A DNA stretch of 64,000 bases, taken from positions 111,001-175,000 of the forward strand of contig CAXKVF010000002.1 in NCBI GenBank assembly GCA_964057225.1. The letters are read 5' to 3'. The DNA is from Auanema rhodensis. Its lineage: Eukaryota > Nematoda > Chromadorea > Rhabditida > Rhabditidae. Below, piece by piece: positions 13,080 through 28,220 of this stretch. Each line of letters starts with the position of its first letter. Within the stretch, counting starts at the first letter, position 1. The notes beneath the pieces were generated by a model that was not told the DNA's origin, did not search any database, and saw nothing but the letters and a program-made list of their open reading frames with translations. Both the position numbers and the translations under genes were made by a program.

Positions 13080-15966
13080 TGCATATTTATCGTCTGTATT
13101 GCACATTTCAACACGGTGGAATGAAGTTGTAATATTTTTTTTTTCATATTTTCTTAAAGAATATACAAAACCTAAATATCTTCACTTGAAATGTACAACA
13201 CAGTTCAAAATCGCAAAATATTGTATCGAGGAAAAACTCAAGGAAGATGCATATTTATCGTCTGTATTGCACATTTCAACACGGTGGAATGAAGTTGTAA
13301 TATTTTTTTTTTATATTTTCTTAAAGAATATACAAAACCTAAATATCTTCAAATGAAATGTACAACACAGTTCAAAATCGGAATATATTGTATCGAGGAA
13401 AAACTCAAGGAAGATGCATATTTATCGTCTGTGTTGCACATTTCAACACTGTGGAATGAAGTTGTAATATTTTTTTTTCATATTTTCTTAAAGAATATAC
13501 AAAACCTAAATATCTTCACTTGAAATGTACAACACAATTAGAAATCGCAATATATTGTGTCGAGGAAAAACTCAAGGTAGATGCATATTTATCGTCTGTA
13601 TTGCACATTTCAACACGGTGGAATGAAGTTGTAATACTGTTTTTTTTCATATTTTCTTAAAGAATATACAAAACCTTAGTATCTTCACTTGAAATGTACA
13701 ACACAGTTTGAAATCGCAATATATTGTATCGAGGAAAAACTCAAGGAAGATGCATATTTATCGTCTGTATTGCACATTTCAACACCGTGGAATGAAGTTC
13801 TAATATTTTTTTTTTCATATTTTCTTAAAGAATATACAAAACCTTAGTATCTTCACTTGAAATGTACAACACAGTTTGAAATCGCAATATATTGTATCGA
13901 GGAAAAACTCAAGGAAGATGCATATTTATCGTCTATATTGCACATTTCAACACCGTGATATGAAGTTGTAATACTGTTTTTTTCATATTTTCTTAAAGAA
14001 TATACAAAACCTAAATATGTTCCCTTGAAATGTACAACACAATTAGAAATCGCAATATATTGTATCGAGGAAAAACTCAAGGAAGATGCATATTTATCGT
14101 CTGTATTGCACATTTCAACACCGTGGAATGAAGTTGTAATATTTTTTTTTTCATATTTTCTTAAAGAATATACAAAACCTAAATATCTTCACTTGAAATG
14201 TACAACACAGTTAAAAATCGCAATATATTGTATCGAGGAAAAACTCAAGGAAGATGCATATTTATCGTCTGTATTGCACATTTCAACACCGTGATATGAA
14301 GTTGTAATACTGTTTTTTTCATATTTTCTTAAAGAATATACAAAACCTAAATATCTTCACATGAAATGTACAACACAATTAGAAATCGCAATATATTGTA
14401 TCGAGGAAAAACTCAAGGAAGATGCATATTTATCGTCTGTATTGCACATTTCAACACCGTGGAATGAAGTTGTAATACTGTTTTTTTCATATTTTCTTAA
14501 AGAATATACAAAACCTAAATATTTTCACTTGAAATGTACAACACAGTTTAAAATCGCAATATATTGTATCGAGAAAAAACTCGAGGAAGATGCATATTTA
14601 TCGTCTGTATTGCACATTTCAACACGGTGGAATGAAGTTGTAATATTTTTTTTTTTCATATTTTCTTAAAGAATATACAAAACCTAAATATCTTCACATG
14701 AAATGTACAACACAATTAGAAATCGCAATATATTGTATCGAGGAAAAACTCAAGGAAGATACATATTTATCGTCTGTATTGCACATTTCAACACCGTGGA
14801 ATGAAGTTGTAATATTTTTTTTTTCATAGTTTCTTAAAGAATATACAAAACCTAAATATCTTCACATGAAATGTACAACACAATTAGAAATCGCAATATA
14901 TTGTATCGAGGAAAAACTCAAGGAAGATGCATATTTATCGTCTGTATTGCACATTTCAACACTGTGGAATGAAGTTATAATATTTTTTTTTTCATATTTT
15001 CTTAAAGAATATACAAAACCTAAATATCTTCACTTGAAATGTACAACACAATTAGAAATCGCAATATATTGTATCCAGGAAAAACTCAAGGAAGATGCAT
15101 ATTTATCGTCTGTATTGCACATTTCAACACTGTGAAATGAAGTTGTAATATTTTTTTTTTCATATTTTCTTAAAGAATATACAAAACCTAAATATCTTCA
15201 TATGAAATGTACAACACAATTAGAAATCGCAATATATTGTATCGAGGAAAAACTCAAGGAAGATGCATATTTATCGTCTGTATTGCACATTTCAACACCG
15301 TGGAATGAAGTTGTAATATTTTTTTTTTCATATTTTCTTAAAGAATATACAAAACCTAAATATCTTCACATGAAATGTACAACACAATTAGAAATTGCAA
15401 TATATTGTGTCGAGGAAAAACTCAAGGTAGATGCATATTTATCGTCTGTATTGCACATTTCAACACGGTGGAATGAAGTTGTAATATTTTTTTTTTCATA
15501 TTTTCTTAAAGAATATACAAAACCTAAATATCTTCATATGAAATGTACAACACAATTAGAAATCGCAATATATTGTATCGAGGAAAAACTCAAGGAAGAT
15601 GCATATTTATCGTCTGTATTGCACATTTCAACACCGTGGAATGAAGTTTTAATACTGTTTTTTTCATATTTTCTTAGAGAATATACAAAACCTAAATATC
15701 TTCACTTGAAATGTACAACACAGTTTAAAATCGCAATATATTGTATCGAGGAAAAACTCAAGGAAGATGCATATTTATCGTCTGTATTGCACATTTCAAC
15801 ACGGTGGAATGAAGTTGTAATATTTTTTTTTCATATTTTCTTAAAGAATATACAAAACCTAAATATCTTCACATGAAATGTACAACACAATTAGAAATTG
15901 CAATATATTGTATCGAGGAAAAACTCAAGGAAGATGCATATTTATCGTCTGTATTGCACATTTCAA
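13080..15966 (+). repeat. Segmental duplication B, copy 1
   Basis: This matches about 25335-28220 at an offset of 12254-12255. Private shared marks are a C-to-T change that fuses the T run (TTTTTATATTTTC near 13310 and 25565), CAAAATCGGAATATA near 13375, GTCTATATTGCAC near 13931 and GTTCCCTTGAAATG near 14019. One single-T deletion in copy 2 (TATTATCGTC near 25675) changes the offset by one. Beyond about 15966 the two copies diverge (ACACTGTGG versus ACACCGTGG). Confidence 0.85.
14866..15872 (+). repeat. 1007-bp higher-order tandem unit, copy 1
   Basis: Six monomers minus one T (1007 bp) are followed immediately by a near-identical copy at 15873-16879. The internal order of variants is the same: the TTATAATA allele, the TATCCAGG allele, ACACTGTGAAATG, the GTGTCGAGG / GGTAGATG pair, then TTTTAATACTG. 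A visible difference is GAAATCGCAA here against GAAATTGCAA at the same place in copy 2. Confidence 0.9.
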
Positions 15967-16879
15967 CACTGTGGAATGAAGTTATAATATTTTTTTTTTC
16001 ATATTTTCTTAAAGAATATACAAAACCTAAATATCTTCACTTGAAATGTACAACACAATTAGAAATCGCAATATATTGTATCCAGGAAAAACTCAAGGAA
16101 GATGCATATTTATCGTCTGTATTGCACATTTCAACACTGTGAAATGAAGTTGTAATATTTTTTTTTTCATATTTTCTTAAAGAATATACAAAACCTAAAT
16201 ATCTTCATATGAAATGTACAACACAATTAGAAATCGCAATATATTGTATCGAGGAAAAACTCAAGGAAGATGCATATTTATCGTCTGTATTGCACATTTC
16301 AACACCGTGGAATGAAGTTGTAATATTTTTTTTTTCATATTTTCTTAAAGAATATACAAAACCTAAATATCTTCACATGAAATGTACAACACAATTAGAA
16401 ATTGCAATATATTGTGTCGAGGAAAAACTCAAGGTAGATGCATATTTATCGTCTGTATTGCACATTTCAACACGGTGGAATGAAGTTGTAATATTTTTTT
16501 TTTCATATTTTCTTAAAGAATATACAAAACCTAAATATCTTCATATGAAATGTACAACACAATTAGAAATCGCAATATATTGTATCGAGGAAAAACTCAA
16601 GGAAGATGCATATTTATCGTCTGTATTGCACATTTCAACACCGTGGAATGAAGTTTTAATACTGTTTTTTTCATATTTTCTTAGAGAATATACAAAACCT
16701 AAATATCTTCACTTGAAATGTACAACACAGTTTAAAATCGCAATATATTGTATCGAGGAAAAACTCAAGGAAGATGCATATTTATCGTCTGTATTGCACA
16801 TTTCAACACGGTGGAATGAAGTTGTAATATTTTTTTTTCATATTTTCTTAAAGAATATACAAAACCTAAATATCTTCAC
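15873..16879 (+). repeat. 1007-bp higher-order tandem unit, copy 2
   Basis: This is a tandem copy of 14866-15872. A third copy starts at 16880 but keeps the pattern only for a little over one monomer, because at about 17085 it has GTATCGAGAA where the unit has GTATCCAGG. The perfect six-monomer period marks a recent higher-order duplication. Confidence 0.9.
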
Positions 16880-18078
16880 ATGAAATGTACAACACAATTA
16901 GAAATTGCAATATATTGTATCGAGGAAAAACTCAAGGAAGATGCATATTTATCGTCTGTATTGCACATTTCAACACTGTGGAATGAAGTTATAATATTTT
17001 TTTTTTCATATTTTCTTAAAGAATATACAAAACCTAAATATCTTCACTTGAAATGTACAACACAATTAGAAATCGCAATATATTGTATCGAGAAAAAACT
17101 CAAGGAAGATGCATATTTATCGTCTGTATTGCACATTTCAACACGGTGGAATGAAGTTGTAATATTTTTTTTTTCATATTTTCTTAAAGAATATACAAAA
17201 CCTAAATATCTTCACTTGAAATGTACAACACAATTAGAAATTGCAATATATTGTATCGAGGAAAAACTCAAGGAAGATGCATATTTATCGTCTGTATTGC
17301 ACATTTCAACACCGTGGAATGAAGTTGTAATATTTTTTTTTTCATATTTTCTTAAAGAATATACAAAACCTAAATATCTTCACATGAAATGTACAACACA
17401 GTTTAAAATCGCAATATATTGTGTCGAGGAAAAACTCAAGGAAGATGCATATTTATCGTCTGTATTGCACATTTCAACACCGTGGAATGAAGTTTTAATA
17501 CTGTTTTTTTCATATTTTCTTAGAGAATATACAAAACCTAAATATCTTCACATGAAATGTACAACACAATTAGAAATTGCAATATATTGTATCGAGGAAA
17601 AACTCAAGGAAGATGCATATTTATCGTCTGTATTGCACATTTCAACACGGTGGAATGAAGTTTTAATACTGTTTTTTTCATATTTTCTTAAAGAATATAC
17701 AAAACCTAAATATTTTCACTTGAAATGTACAACACAATTAGAAATCGCAATATATTGTATCGAGGAAAAACTCAAGGAAGATGCATATTTATCGTCTGTG
17801 TTGCACATTTCAACACGGTGGAATGAAGTTGTAATATTTTTTTTTCATATTTTCTTAAAGAATATACAAAACCTAAATATCTTCACATGAAATGTACAAC
17901 AAAATTAGAAATCGCAATATATTGTATCGAGGAAAAACTCAAGGAAGATGCATATTTATCGTCTGTATTGCACATTTCAACACCGTGGTATGAAGTTGTA
18001 ATACTGTTTTTTTCATATTTTCTTAAAGAATATACAGAACCTTAGTATCTTCACTTGAAATGTACAACACAGTTTGAA

Positions 18079-20349
18079 ATCGCAATATATTGTATCGAGG
18101 AAAAACTCAAGGAAGATGCATATTTATCGTCTGTATTGCACATTTCAACACCGTGGAATGAAGTTTTAATACTGTTTTTTTCATATTTTCTTAGAGAATA
18201 TACAAAACCTAAATATCTTCACTTGAAATGTACAACACAGTTTAAAATCGCAATATATTGTATCGAGGAAAAACTCAAGGAAGATGCATATTTATCGTCT
18301 GTATTGCACATTTCAACACCGTGGAATGAAGTTTTAATACTGTTTTTTTCATATTTTCTTAAAGAATATACAAAACCTAAATATTTTCACTTGAAATGTA
18401 CAACACAGTTTAAAATCGCAATATATTGTATCGAGAAAAAACTCGAGGAAGATGCATATTTATCGTCTGTGTTGCACATTTCAACACGGTGGAATGAAGT
18501 TGTAATATTTTTTTTTCATATTTTCTTAAAGAATATACAAAACCTAAATATCTTCACATGAAATGTACAACAAAATTAGAAATCGCAATATATTGTATCG
18601 AGGAAAAACTCAAGGAAGATGCATATTTATCGTCTGTATTGCACATTTCAACACCGTGGTATGAAGTTGTAATACTGTTTTTTTCATATTTTCTTAAAGA
18701 ATATACAGAACCTAAATATCTTCACTTGAAATGTAAAATACAGTTTAAAATCGCAATATATTGTATCGAGGAAAAACTGGAGGAAGATGCATATTATCGT
18801 CTGTATTGCACATTTCAACACCGTGGAATGAAGTTGTAATATTTTTTTTTTCATAGTTTCTTAAAGAATATACAAAACCTAAATATCTTCACATGAAATG
18901 TACAACACAATTAGAAATCGCAATATATTGTATCGAGGAAAAACTCAAGGAAGATGCATATTTATCGTCTGTATTGCACATTTCAACACTGTGAAATGAA
19001 GTTGTAATATTTTTTTTTTCATATTTTCTTAAAGAATATACAAAACCTAAATATCTTCATATGAAATGTACAACACAATTAGAAATCGCAATATATTGTA
19101 TCGAGGAAAAACTCAAGGAAGATGCATATTTATCGTCTGTATTGCACATTTCAACACCGTGGAATGAAGTTGTAATATTTTTTTTTTCATATTTTCTTAA
19201 AGAATATACAAAACCTAAATATCTTCACATGAAATGTACAACACAATTAGAAATTGCAATATATTGTGTCGAGGAAAAACTCAAGGTAGATGCATATTTA
19301 TCGTCTGTATTGCACATTTCAACACGGTGGAATGAAGTTGTAATATTTTTTTTTTCATATTTTCTTAAAGAATATACAAAACCTAAATATCTTCATATGA
19401 AATGTACAACACAATTAGAAATTGCAATATATTGTATCGAGGAAAAACTCAAGGAAGATGCATATTTATCGTCTGTATTGCACATTTCAACACGGTGGAA
19501 TGAAGTTGTAATATTTTTTTTTTCATATTTTCTTAAAGAATATACAAAACCTAAATATCTTCACTTGAAATGTACAACACAGTTCAAAATCGCAATATAT
19601 TGTATCGAGGAAAAACTCAAGGAAGATGCATATTTATCGTCTGTATTGCACATTTCAACACGGTGGAATGAAGTTGTAATATTTTTTTTTCATATTTTCT
19701 TAAAGAATATACAAAACCTAAATATCTTCAAATGAAATGTACAACACAGTTCAAAATCGGAATATATTGTATCGAGGAAAAACTCAAGGAAGATGCATAT
19801 TTATCGTCTGTGTTGCACATTTCAACACTGTGGAATGAAGTTGTAATATTTTTTTTTCATATTTTCTTAAAGAATATACAAAACCTAAATATCTTCACTT
19901 GAAATGTACAACACAATTAGAAATCGCAATATATTGTGTCGAGGAAAAACTCAAGGTAGATGCATATTTATCGTCTGTATTGCACATTTCAACACGGTGG
20001 AATGAAGTTGTAATACTGTTTTTTTTCATATTTTCTTAAAGAATATACAAAACCTTAGTATCTTCACTTGAAATGTACAACACAGTTTGAAATCGCAATA
20101 TATTGTATCGAGGAAAAACTCAAGGAAGATGCATATTTATCGTCTGTATTGCACATTTCAACACCGTGGAATGAAGTTGTAATATTTTTTTTTTCATATT
20201 TTCTTAAAGAATATACAAAACCTAAATATCTTCACTTGAAATGTACAACACAGTTAAAAATCGCAATATATTGTATCGAGGAAAAACTCAAGGAAGATGC
20301 ATATTTATCGTCTGTATTGCACATTTCAACACCGTGGAATGAAGTTTTA
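18079..20349 (+). repeat. Segmental duplication C, copy 1
   Basis: This repeats at about 31172-33442 at a constant offset of 13093 bp, with no net indel over about 2.27 kb. Shared marks are AACAAAATTAG near 18570, AAAATACAG near 18733, CTGGAGGAAG near 18777, a one-T deletion in TATTATCGTC and CAAAATCGGAATATA near 19755. A single visible difference is GAAATTGC versus GAAATCGC near 19425. The match ends where TTTTAATATT replaces TTGTAATATT. Confidence 0.85.
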
Positions 20350-23300
20350 ATATTTTTTTTTTCATATTTTCTTAAAGAATATACAAAACCTAAATATCTT
20401 CACATGAAATGTACAACACAATTAGAAATCGCAATATATTGTATCCAGGAAAAACTCAAGGAAGATGCATATTTATCGTCTGTATTGCACATTTCAACAC
20501 GGTGGAATGAAGTTGTAATATTTTTTTTTTCATATTTTCTTAAAGAATATACAAAACCTAAATATCTTCACATGAAATGTACAACACAATTAGAAATTGC
20601 AATATATTGTGTCGAGGAAAAACTCAAGGTAGATGCATATTTATCGTCTGTATTGCACATTTCAACACGGTGGAATGAAGTTGTAATATTTTTTTTTTCA
20701 TATTTTCTTAAAGAATATACAAAACCTAAATATCTTCATATGAAATGTACAACACAATTAGAAATCGCAATATATTGTATCGAGGAAAAACTCAAGGAAG
20801 ATGCATATTTATCGTCTGTATTGCACATTTCAACACGGTGGAATGAAGTTGTAATATTTTTTTTTTCATATTTTCTTAAAGAATATACAAAACCTTAGTA
20901 TCTTCACTTGAAATGTACAACACAGTTTGAAATCGCAATATATTGTATCGAGGAAAAACTCAAGGAAGATGCATATTTATCGTCTGTATTGCACATTTCA
21001 ACACCGTGGAATGAAGTTGTAATATTTTTTTTTTCATATTTTCTTAAAGAATATACAAAACCTTAGTATCTTCACTTGAAATGTACAACACAGTTTGAAA
21101 TCGCAATATATTGTATCGAGGAAAAACTCAAGGAAGATGCATATTTATCGTCTGTATTGCACATTTCAACACCGTGGTATGAAGTTGTAATACTGTTTTT
21201 TTCATATTTTCTTAAGGAATATACAAAAACTAAATATCTTCACTTGAAATGTACAACACAGTTTGAAATCGCAATATATTGTATCGAGGAAAAACTCAAG
21301 GAAGATGCATATTTATCGTCTGTATTGCACATTTCAACACCGTGGAATGAAGTTGTAATATTTTTTTTTTCATATTTTCTTAAAGAATATACAAAACCTA
21401 AATATCTTCACTTGAAATGTACAACACAATTAGAAATCGCAATATATTGTATCGAGGAAAAACTCAAGGAAGATGCATATTTATCGTCTGTATTGCACAT
21501 TTCAACACCGTGATATGAAGTTGTAATACTGTTTTTTTCATATTTTCTTAAAGAATATACAAAACCTAAATATGTTCACTTGAAATGTACAACACAATTA
21601 GAAATCGCAATATATTGTATCGAGGAAAAACTCAAGGAAGATGCATATTTATCGTCTGTATTGCACATTTCAACACCGTGGAATGAAGTTTTAATACTGT
21701 TTTTTTCATATTTTCTTAGAGAATATACAAAACCTAAATATCTTCACTTGAAATGTACAACACAGTTTAAAATCGCAATATATTGTATCGAGGAAAAACT
21801 CAAGGAAGATGCATATTTATCGTCTGTATTGCACATTTCAACACCGTGGAATGAAGTTTTAATACTGTTTTTTTCATATTTTCTTAAAGAATATACAAAA
21901 CCTAAATATTTTCACTTGAAATGTACAACACAGTTTAAAATCGCAATATATTGTATCGAGAAAAAACTCGAGGAAGATGCATATTTATCGTCTGTGTTGC
22001 ACATTTCAACACGGTGGAATGAAGTTGTAATATTTTTTTTTCATATTTTCTTAAAGAATATACAAAACCTAAATATCTTCACATGAAATGTACAACAAAA
22101 TTAGAAATCGCAATATATTGTATCGAGGAAAAACTCAAGGAAGATGCATATTTATCGTCTGTATTGCACATTTCAACACCGTGGTATGAAGTTGTAATAC
22201 TGTTTTTTTCATATTTTCTTAAAGAATATACAGAACCTAAATATCTTCACTTGAAATGTAAAATACAGTTTAAAATCGCAATATATTGTATCGAGGAAAA
22301 ACTCAAGGAAGATGCATATTTATCGTCTGTATTGCACATTTCAACACCGTGGAATGAAGTTGTAATATTTTTTTTTTCATATTTTCTTAAAGAATATACA
22401 AAACCTAAATATCTTCACATGAAATGTACAACACAATTAGAAATCGCAATATATTGTGTCGAGGAAAAACTCAAGGTAGATGCATATTTATCGTCTGTAT
22501 TGCACATTTCAACACGGTGGAATGAAGTTGTAATATTTTTTTTTTCATATTTTCTTAAAGAATATACAAAACCTAAATATCTTCATATGAAATGTACAAC
22601 ACAATTAGAAATCGCAATATATTGTATCGAGGAAAAACTCAAGGAAGATGCATATTTATCGTCTGTATTGCACATTTCAACACGGTGGAATGAAGTTGTA
22701 ATATTTTTTTTTTCATATTTTCTTAAAGAATATACAAAACCTAAATATCTTCACTTGAAATGTACAACACAGTTCAAAATCGCAATATATTGTATCGAGG
22801 AAAAACTCAAGGAAGATGCATATTTATCGTCTGTATTGCACATTTCAACACGGTGGAATGAAGTTGTAATATTTTTTTTTCATATTTTCTTAAAGAATAT
22901 ACAAAACCTAAATATCTTCACTTGAAATGTACAACACAGTTCAAAATCGGAATATATTGTATCGAGGAAAAACTCAAGGAAGATGCATATTTATCGTCTG
23001 TGTTGCACATTTCAACACTGTGGAATGAAGTTGTAATATTTTTTTTTCATATTTTCTTAAAGAATATACAAAACCTAAATATCTTCACTTGAAATGTACA
23101 ACACAATTAGAAATCGCAATATATTGTGTCGAGGAAAAACTCAAGGTAGATGCATATTTATCGTCTGTATTGCACATTTCAACACGGTGGAATGAAGTTG
23201 TAATACTGTTTTTTTTCATATTTTCTTAAAGAATATACAAAACCTTAGTATCTTCACTTGAAATGTACAACACAGTTTGAAATCGCAATATATTGTATCG

Positions 23301-25334
23301 AGGAAAAACTCAAGGAAGATGCATATTTATCGTCTGTATTGCACATTTCAACACCGTGGAATGAAGTTGTAATATTTTTTTTTTCATATTTTCTTAAAGA
23401 ATATACAAAACCTAAATATCTTCACTTGAAATGTACAACACAGTTAAAAATCGCAATATATTGTATCGAGGAAAAACTCAAGGAAGATGCATATTTATCG
23501 TCTGTATTGCACATTTCAACACCGTGGAATGAAGTTGTAATATTTTTTTTTTCATATTTTCTTAAAGAATATACAAAACCTAAATATCTTCACATGAAAT
23601 GTACAACACAATTAGAAATTGCAATATATTGTGTCGAGGAAAAACTCAAGGTAGATGCATATTTATCGTCTGTATTGCACATTTCAACACGGTGGAATGA
23701 AGTTGTAATATTTTTTTTTTCATATTTTCTTAAAGAATATACAAAACCTAAATATCTTCATATGAAATGTACAACACAATTAGAAATCGCAATATATTGT
23801 ATCGAGGAAAAACTCAAGGAAGATGCATATTTATCGTCTGTATTGCACATTTCAACACGGTGGAATGAAGTTGTAATATTTTTTTTTTCATATTTTCTTA
23901 AAGAATATACAAAACCTAAATATCTTCACTTGAAATGTACAACACAATTAGAAATCGCAATATATTGTATCGAGGAAAAACTCAAGGAAGATGCATATTT
24001 ATCGTCTGTATTGCACATTTCAACACTGTGGAATGAAGTTGTAATATTTTTTTTTCATATTTTCTTAAAGAATATACAAAACCTTAGTATCTTCACTTGA
24101 AATGTACAACACAGTTTGAAATCGCAATATATTGTATCGAGGAAAAACTCAAGGAAGATGCATATTTATCGTCTGTATTGCACATTTCAACACCGTGGAA
24201 TGAAGTTGTAATATTTTTTTTTTCATATTTTCTTAAAGAATATACAAAACCTTAGTATCTTCACTTGAAATGTACAACACAGTTTGAAATCGCAATATAT
24301 TGTATCGAGGAAAAACTCAAGGAAGATGCATATTTATCGTCTGTATTGCACATTTCAACACCGTGGAATGAAGTTGTAATATTTTTTTTTTCATATTTTC
24401 TTAAAGAATATACAAAACCTTAGTATCTTCACTTGAAATGTACAACACAGTTTGAAATCGCAATATATTGTATCGAGGAAAAACTCAAGGAAGATGCATA
24501 TTTATCGTCTGTATTGCACATTTCAACACCGTGGAATGAAGTTGTAATACTGTTTTTTTCATATTTTCTTAAGAAATATACAAAAACTAAATATCTTCAC
24601 TTGAAATGTACAACACAGTTTGAAATCGCAATATATTGTATCGAGGAAAAACTCAAGGAAGATGCATATTTATCGTCTGTATTGCACATTTCAACACCGT
24701 GGAATGAAGTTGTAATATTTTTTTTTTCATATTTTCTTAAAGAATATACAAAACCTAAATATCTTCACTTGAAATGTACAACACAATTAGAAATCGCAAT
24801 ATATTGTATCGAGGAAAAACTCAAGGAAGATGCATATTTATCGTCTGTATTGCACATTTCAACACCGTGATATGAAGTTGTAATACTGTTTTTTTCATAT
24901 TTTCTTAAAGAATATACAAAACCTAAATATGTTCACTTGAAATGTACAACACAATTAGAAATCGCAATATATTGTATCGAGGAAAAACTCAAGGAAGATG
25001 CATATTTATCGTCTGTATTGCACATTTCAACACCGTGGAATGAAGTTTTAATACTGTTTTTTTCATATTTTCTTAGAGAATATACAAAACCTAAATATCT
25101 TCACTTGAAATGTACAACACAGTTTAAAATCGCAATATATTGTATCGAGGAAAAACTCAAGGAAGATGCATATTTATCGTCTGTATTGCACATTTCAACA
25201 CCGTGGAATGAAGTTTTAATACTGTTTTTTTCATATTTTCTTAAAGAATATACAAAACCTAAATATTTTCACTTGAAATGTACAACACAGTTTAAAATCG
25301 CAATATATTGTATCGAGAAAAAACTCGAGGAAGA

Positions 25335-28220
25335 TGCATATTTATCGTCTGTATTGCACATTTCAACACGGTGGAATGAAGTTGTAATATTTTTTTTTTC
25401 ATATTTTCTTAAAGAATATACAAAACCTAAATATCTTCACTTGAAATGTACAACACAGTTCAAAATCGCAATATATTGTATCGAGGAAAAACTCAAGGAA
25501 GATGCATATTTATCGTCTGTATTGCACATTTCAACACGGTGGAATGAAGTTGTAATATTTTTTTTTTATATTTTCTTAAAGAATATACAAAACCTAAATA
25601 TCTTCAAATGAAATGTACAACACAGTTCAAAATCGGAATATATTGTATCGAGGAAAAACTCAAGGAAGATGCATATTATCGTCTGTATTGCACATTTCAA
25701 CACCGTGGAATGAAGTTGTAATATTTTTTTTTCATATTTTCTTAAAGAATATACAAAACCTAAATATCTTCACTTGAAATGTACAACACAATTAGAAATC
25801 GCAATATATTGTGTCGAGGAAAAACTCAAGGTAGATGCATATTTATCGTCTGTATTGCACATTTCAACACGGTGGAATGAAGTTGTAATACTGTTTTTTT
25901 TCATATTTTCTTAAAGAATATACAAAACCTTAGTATCTTCACTTGAAATGTACAACACAGTTTGAAATCGCAATATATTGTATCGAGGAAAAACTCAAGG
26001 AAGATGCATATTTATCGTCTGTATTGCACATTTCAACACCGTGGAATGAAGTTCTAATATTTTTTTTTTCATATTTTCTTAAAGAATATACAAAACCTTA
26101 GTATCTTCACTTGAAATGTACAACACAGTTTGAAATCGCAATATATTGTATCGAGGAAAAACTCAAGGAAGATGCATATTTATCGTCTATATTGCACATT
26201 TCAACACCGTGATATGAAGTTGTAATACTGTTTTTTTCATATTTTCTTAAAGAATATACAAAACCTAAATATGTTCCCTTGAAATGTACAACACAATTAG
26301 AAATCGCAATATATTGTATCGAGGAAAAACTCAAGGAAGATGCATATTTATCGTCTGTATTGCACATTTCAACACCGTGGAATGAAGTTGTAATATTTTT
26401 TTTTTCATATTTTCTTAAAGAATATACAAAACCTAAATATCTTCACTTGAAATGTACAACACAGTTAAAAATCGCAATATATTGTATCGAGGAAAAACTC
26501 AAGGAAGATGCATATTTATCGTCTGTATTGCACATTTCAACACCGTGATATGAAGTTGTAATACTGTTTTTTTCATATTTTCTTAAAGAATATACAAAAC
26601 CTAAATATCTTCACATGAAATGTACAACACAATTAGAAATCGCAATATATTGTATCGAGGAAAAACTCAAGGAAGATGCATATTTATCGTCTGTATTGCA
26701 CATTTCAACACCGTGGAATGAAGTTGTAATACTGTTTTTTTCATATTTTCTTAAAGAATATACAAAACCTAAATATTTTCACTTGAAATGTACAACACAG
26801 TTTAAAATCGCAATATATTGTATCGAGAAAAAACTCGAGGAAGATGCATATTTATCGTCTGTATTGCACATTTCAACACGGTGGAATGAAGTTGTAATAT
26901 TTTTTTTTTTCATATTTTCTTAAAGAATATACAAAACCTAAATATCTTCACATGAAATGTACAACACAATTAGAAATCGCAATATATTGTATCGAGGAAA
27001 AACTCAAGGAAGATACATATTTATCGTCTGTATTGCACATTTCAACACCGTGGAATGAAGTTGTAATATTTTTTTTTTCATAGTTTCTTAAAGAATATAC
27101 AAAACCTAAATATCTTCACATGAAATGTACAACACAATTAGAAATCGCAATATATTGTATCGAGGAAAAACTCAAGGAAGATGCATATTTATCGTCTGTA
27201 TTGCACATTTCAACACTGTGGAATGAAGTTATAATATTTTTTTTTTCATATTTTCTTAAAGAATATACAAAACCTAAATATCTTCACTTGAAATGTACAA
27301 CACAATTAGAAATCGCAATATATTGTATCCAGGAAAAACTCAAGGAAGATGCATATTTATCGTCTGTATTGCACATTTCAACACTGTGAAATGAAGTTGT
27401 AATATTTTTTTTTTCATATTTTCTTAAAGAATATACAAAACCTAAATATCTTCATATGAAATGTACAACACAATTAGAAATCGCAATATATTGTATCGAG
27501 GAAAAACTCAAGGAAGATGCATATTTATCGTCTGTATTGCACATTTCAACACCGTGGAATGAAGTTGTAATATTTTTTTTTTCATATTTTCTTAAAGAAT
27601 ATACAAAACCTAAATATCTTCACATGAAATGTACAACACAATTAGAAATTGCAATATATTGTGTCGAGGAAAAACTCAAGGTAGATGCATATTTATCGTC
27701 TGTATTGCACATTTCAACACGGTGGAATGAAGTTGTAATATTTTTTTTTTCATATTTTCTTAAAGAATATACAAAACCTAAATATCTTCATATGAAATGT
27801 ACAACACAATTAGAAATCGCAATATATTGTATCGAGGAAAAACTCAAGGAAGATGCATATTTATCGTCTGTATTGCACATTTCAACACCGTGGAATGAAG
27901 TTTTAATACTGTTTTTTTCATATTTTCTTAGAGAATATACAAAACCTAAATATCTTCACTTGAAATGTACAACACAGTTTAAAATCGCAATATATTGTAT
28001 CGAGGAAAAACTCAAGGAAGATGCATATTTATCGTCTGTATTGCACATTTCAACACGGTGGAATGAAGTTGTAATATTTTTTTTTCATATTTTCTTAAAG
28101 AATATACAAAACCTAAATATCTTCACATGAAATGTACAACACAATTAGAAATTGCAATATATTGTATCGAGGAAAAACTCAAGGAAGATGCATATTTATC
28201 GTCTGTATTGCACATTTCAA
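25335..28220 (+). repeat. Segmental duplication B, copy 2
   Basis: This is the partner of 13080-15966. Right of about 28220 it switches to monomers resembling those at 39013 onward, so the block boundary is a recombination breakpoint inside the satellite. The 14866-15872 tandem 1007-bp unit occurs only once here (27120-28126), whereas it is duplicated next to copy 1. Confidence 0.83.

Noticed and set aside
13853-14113. Minus-strand 86-codon frames (also at 26107, 34668, 45220, 51602) and the 60-codon frame at 57143
   Set aside because: They are antisense readings of satellite monomers, created by single variants that remove a stop. The five identical frames follow the segmental duplications.
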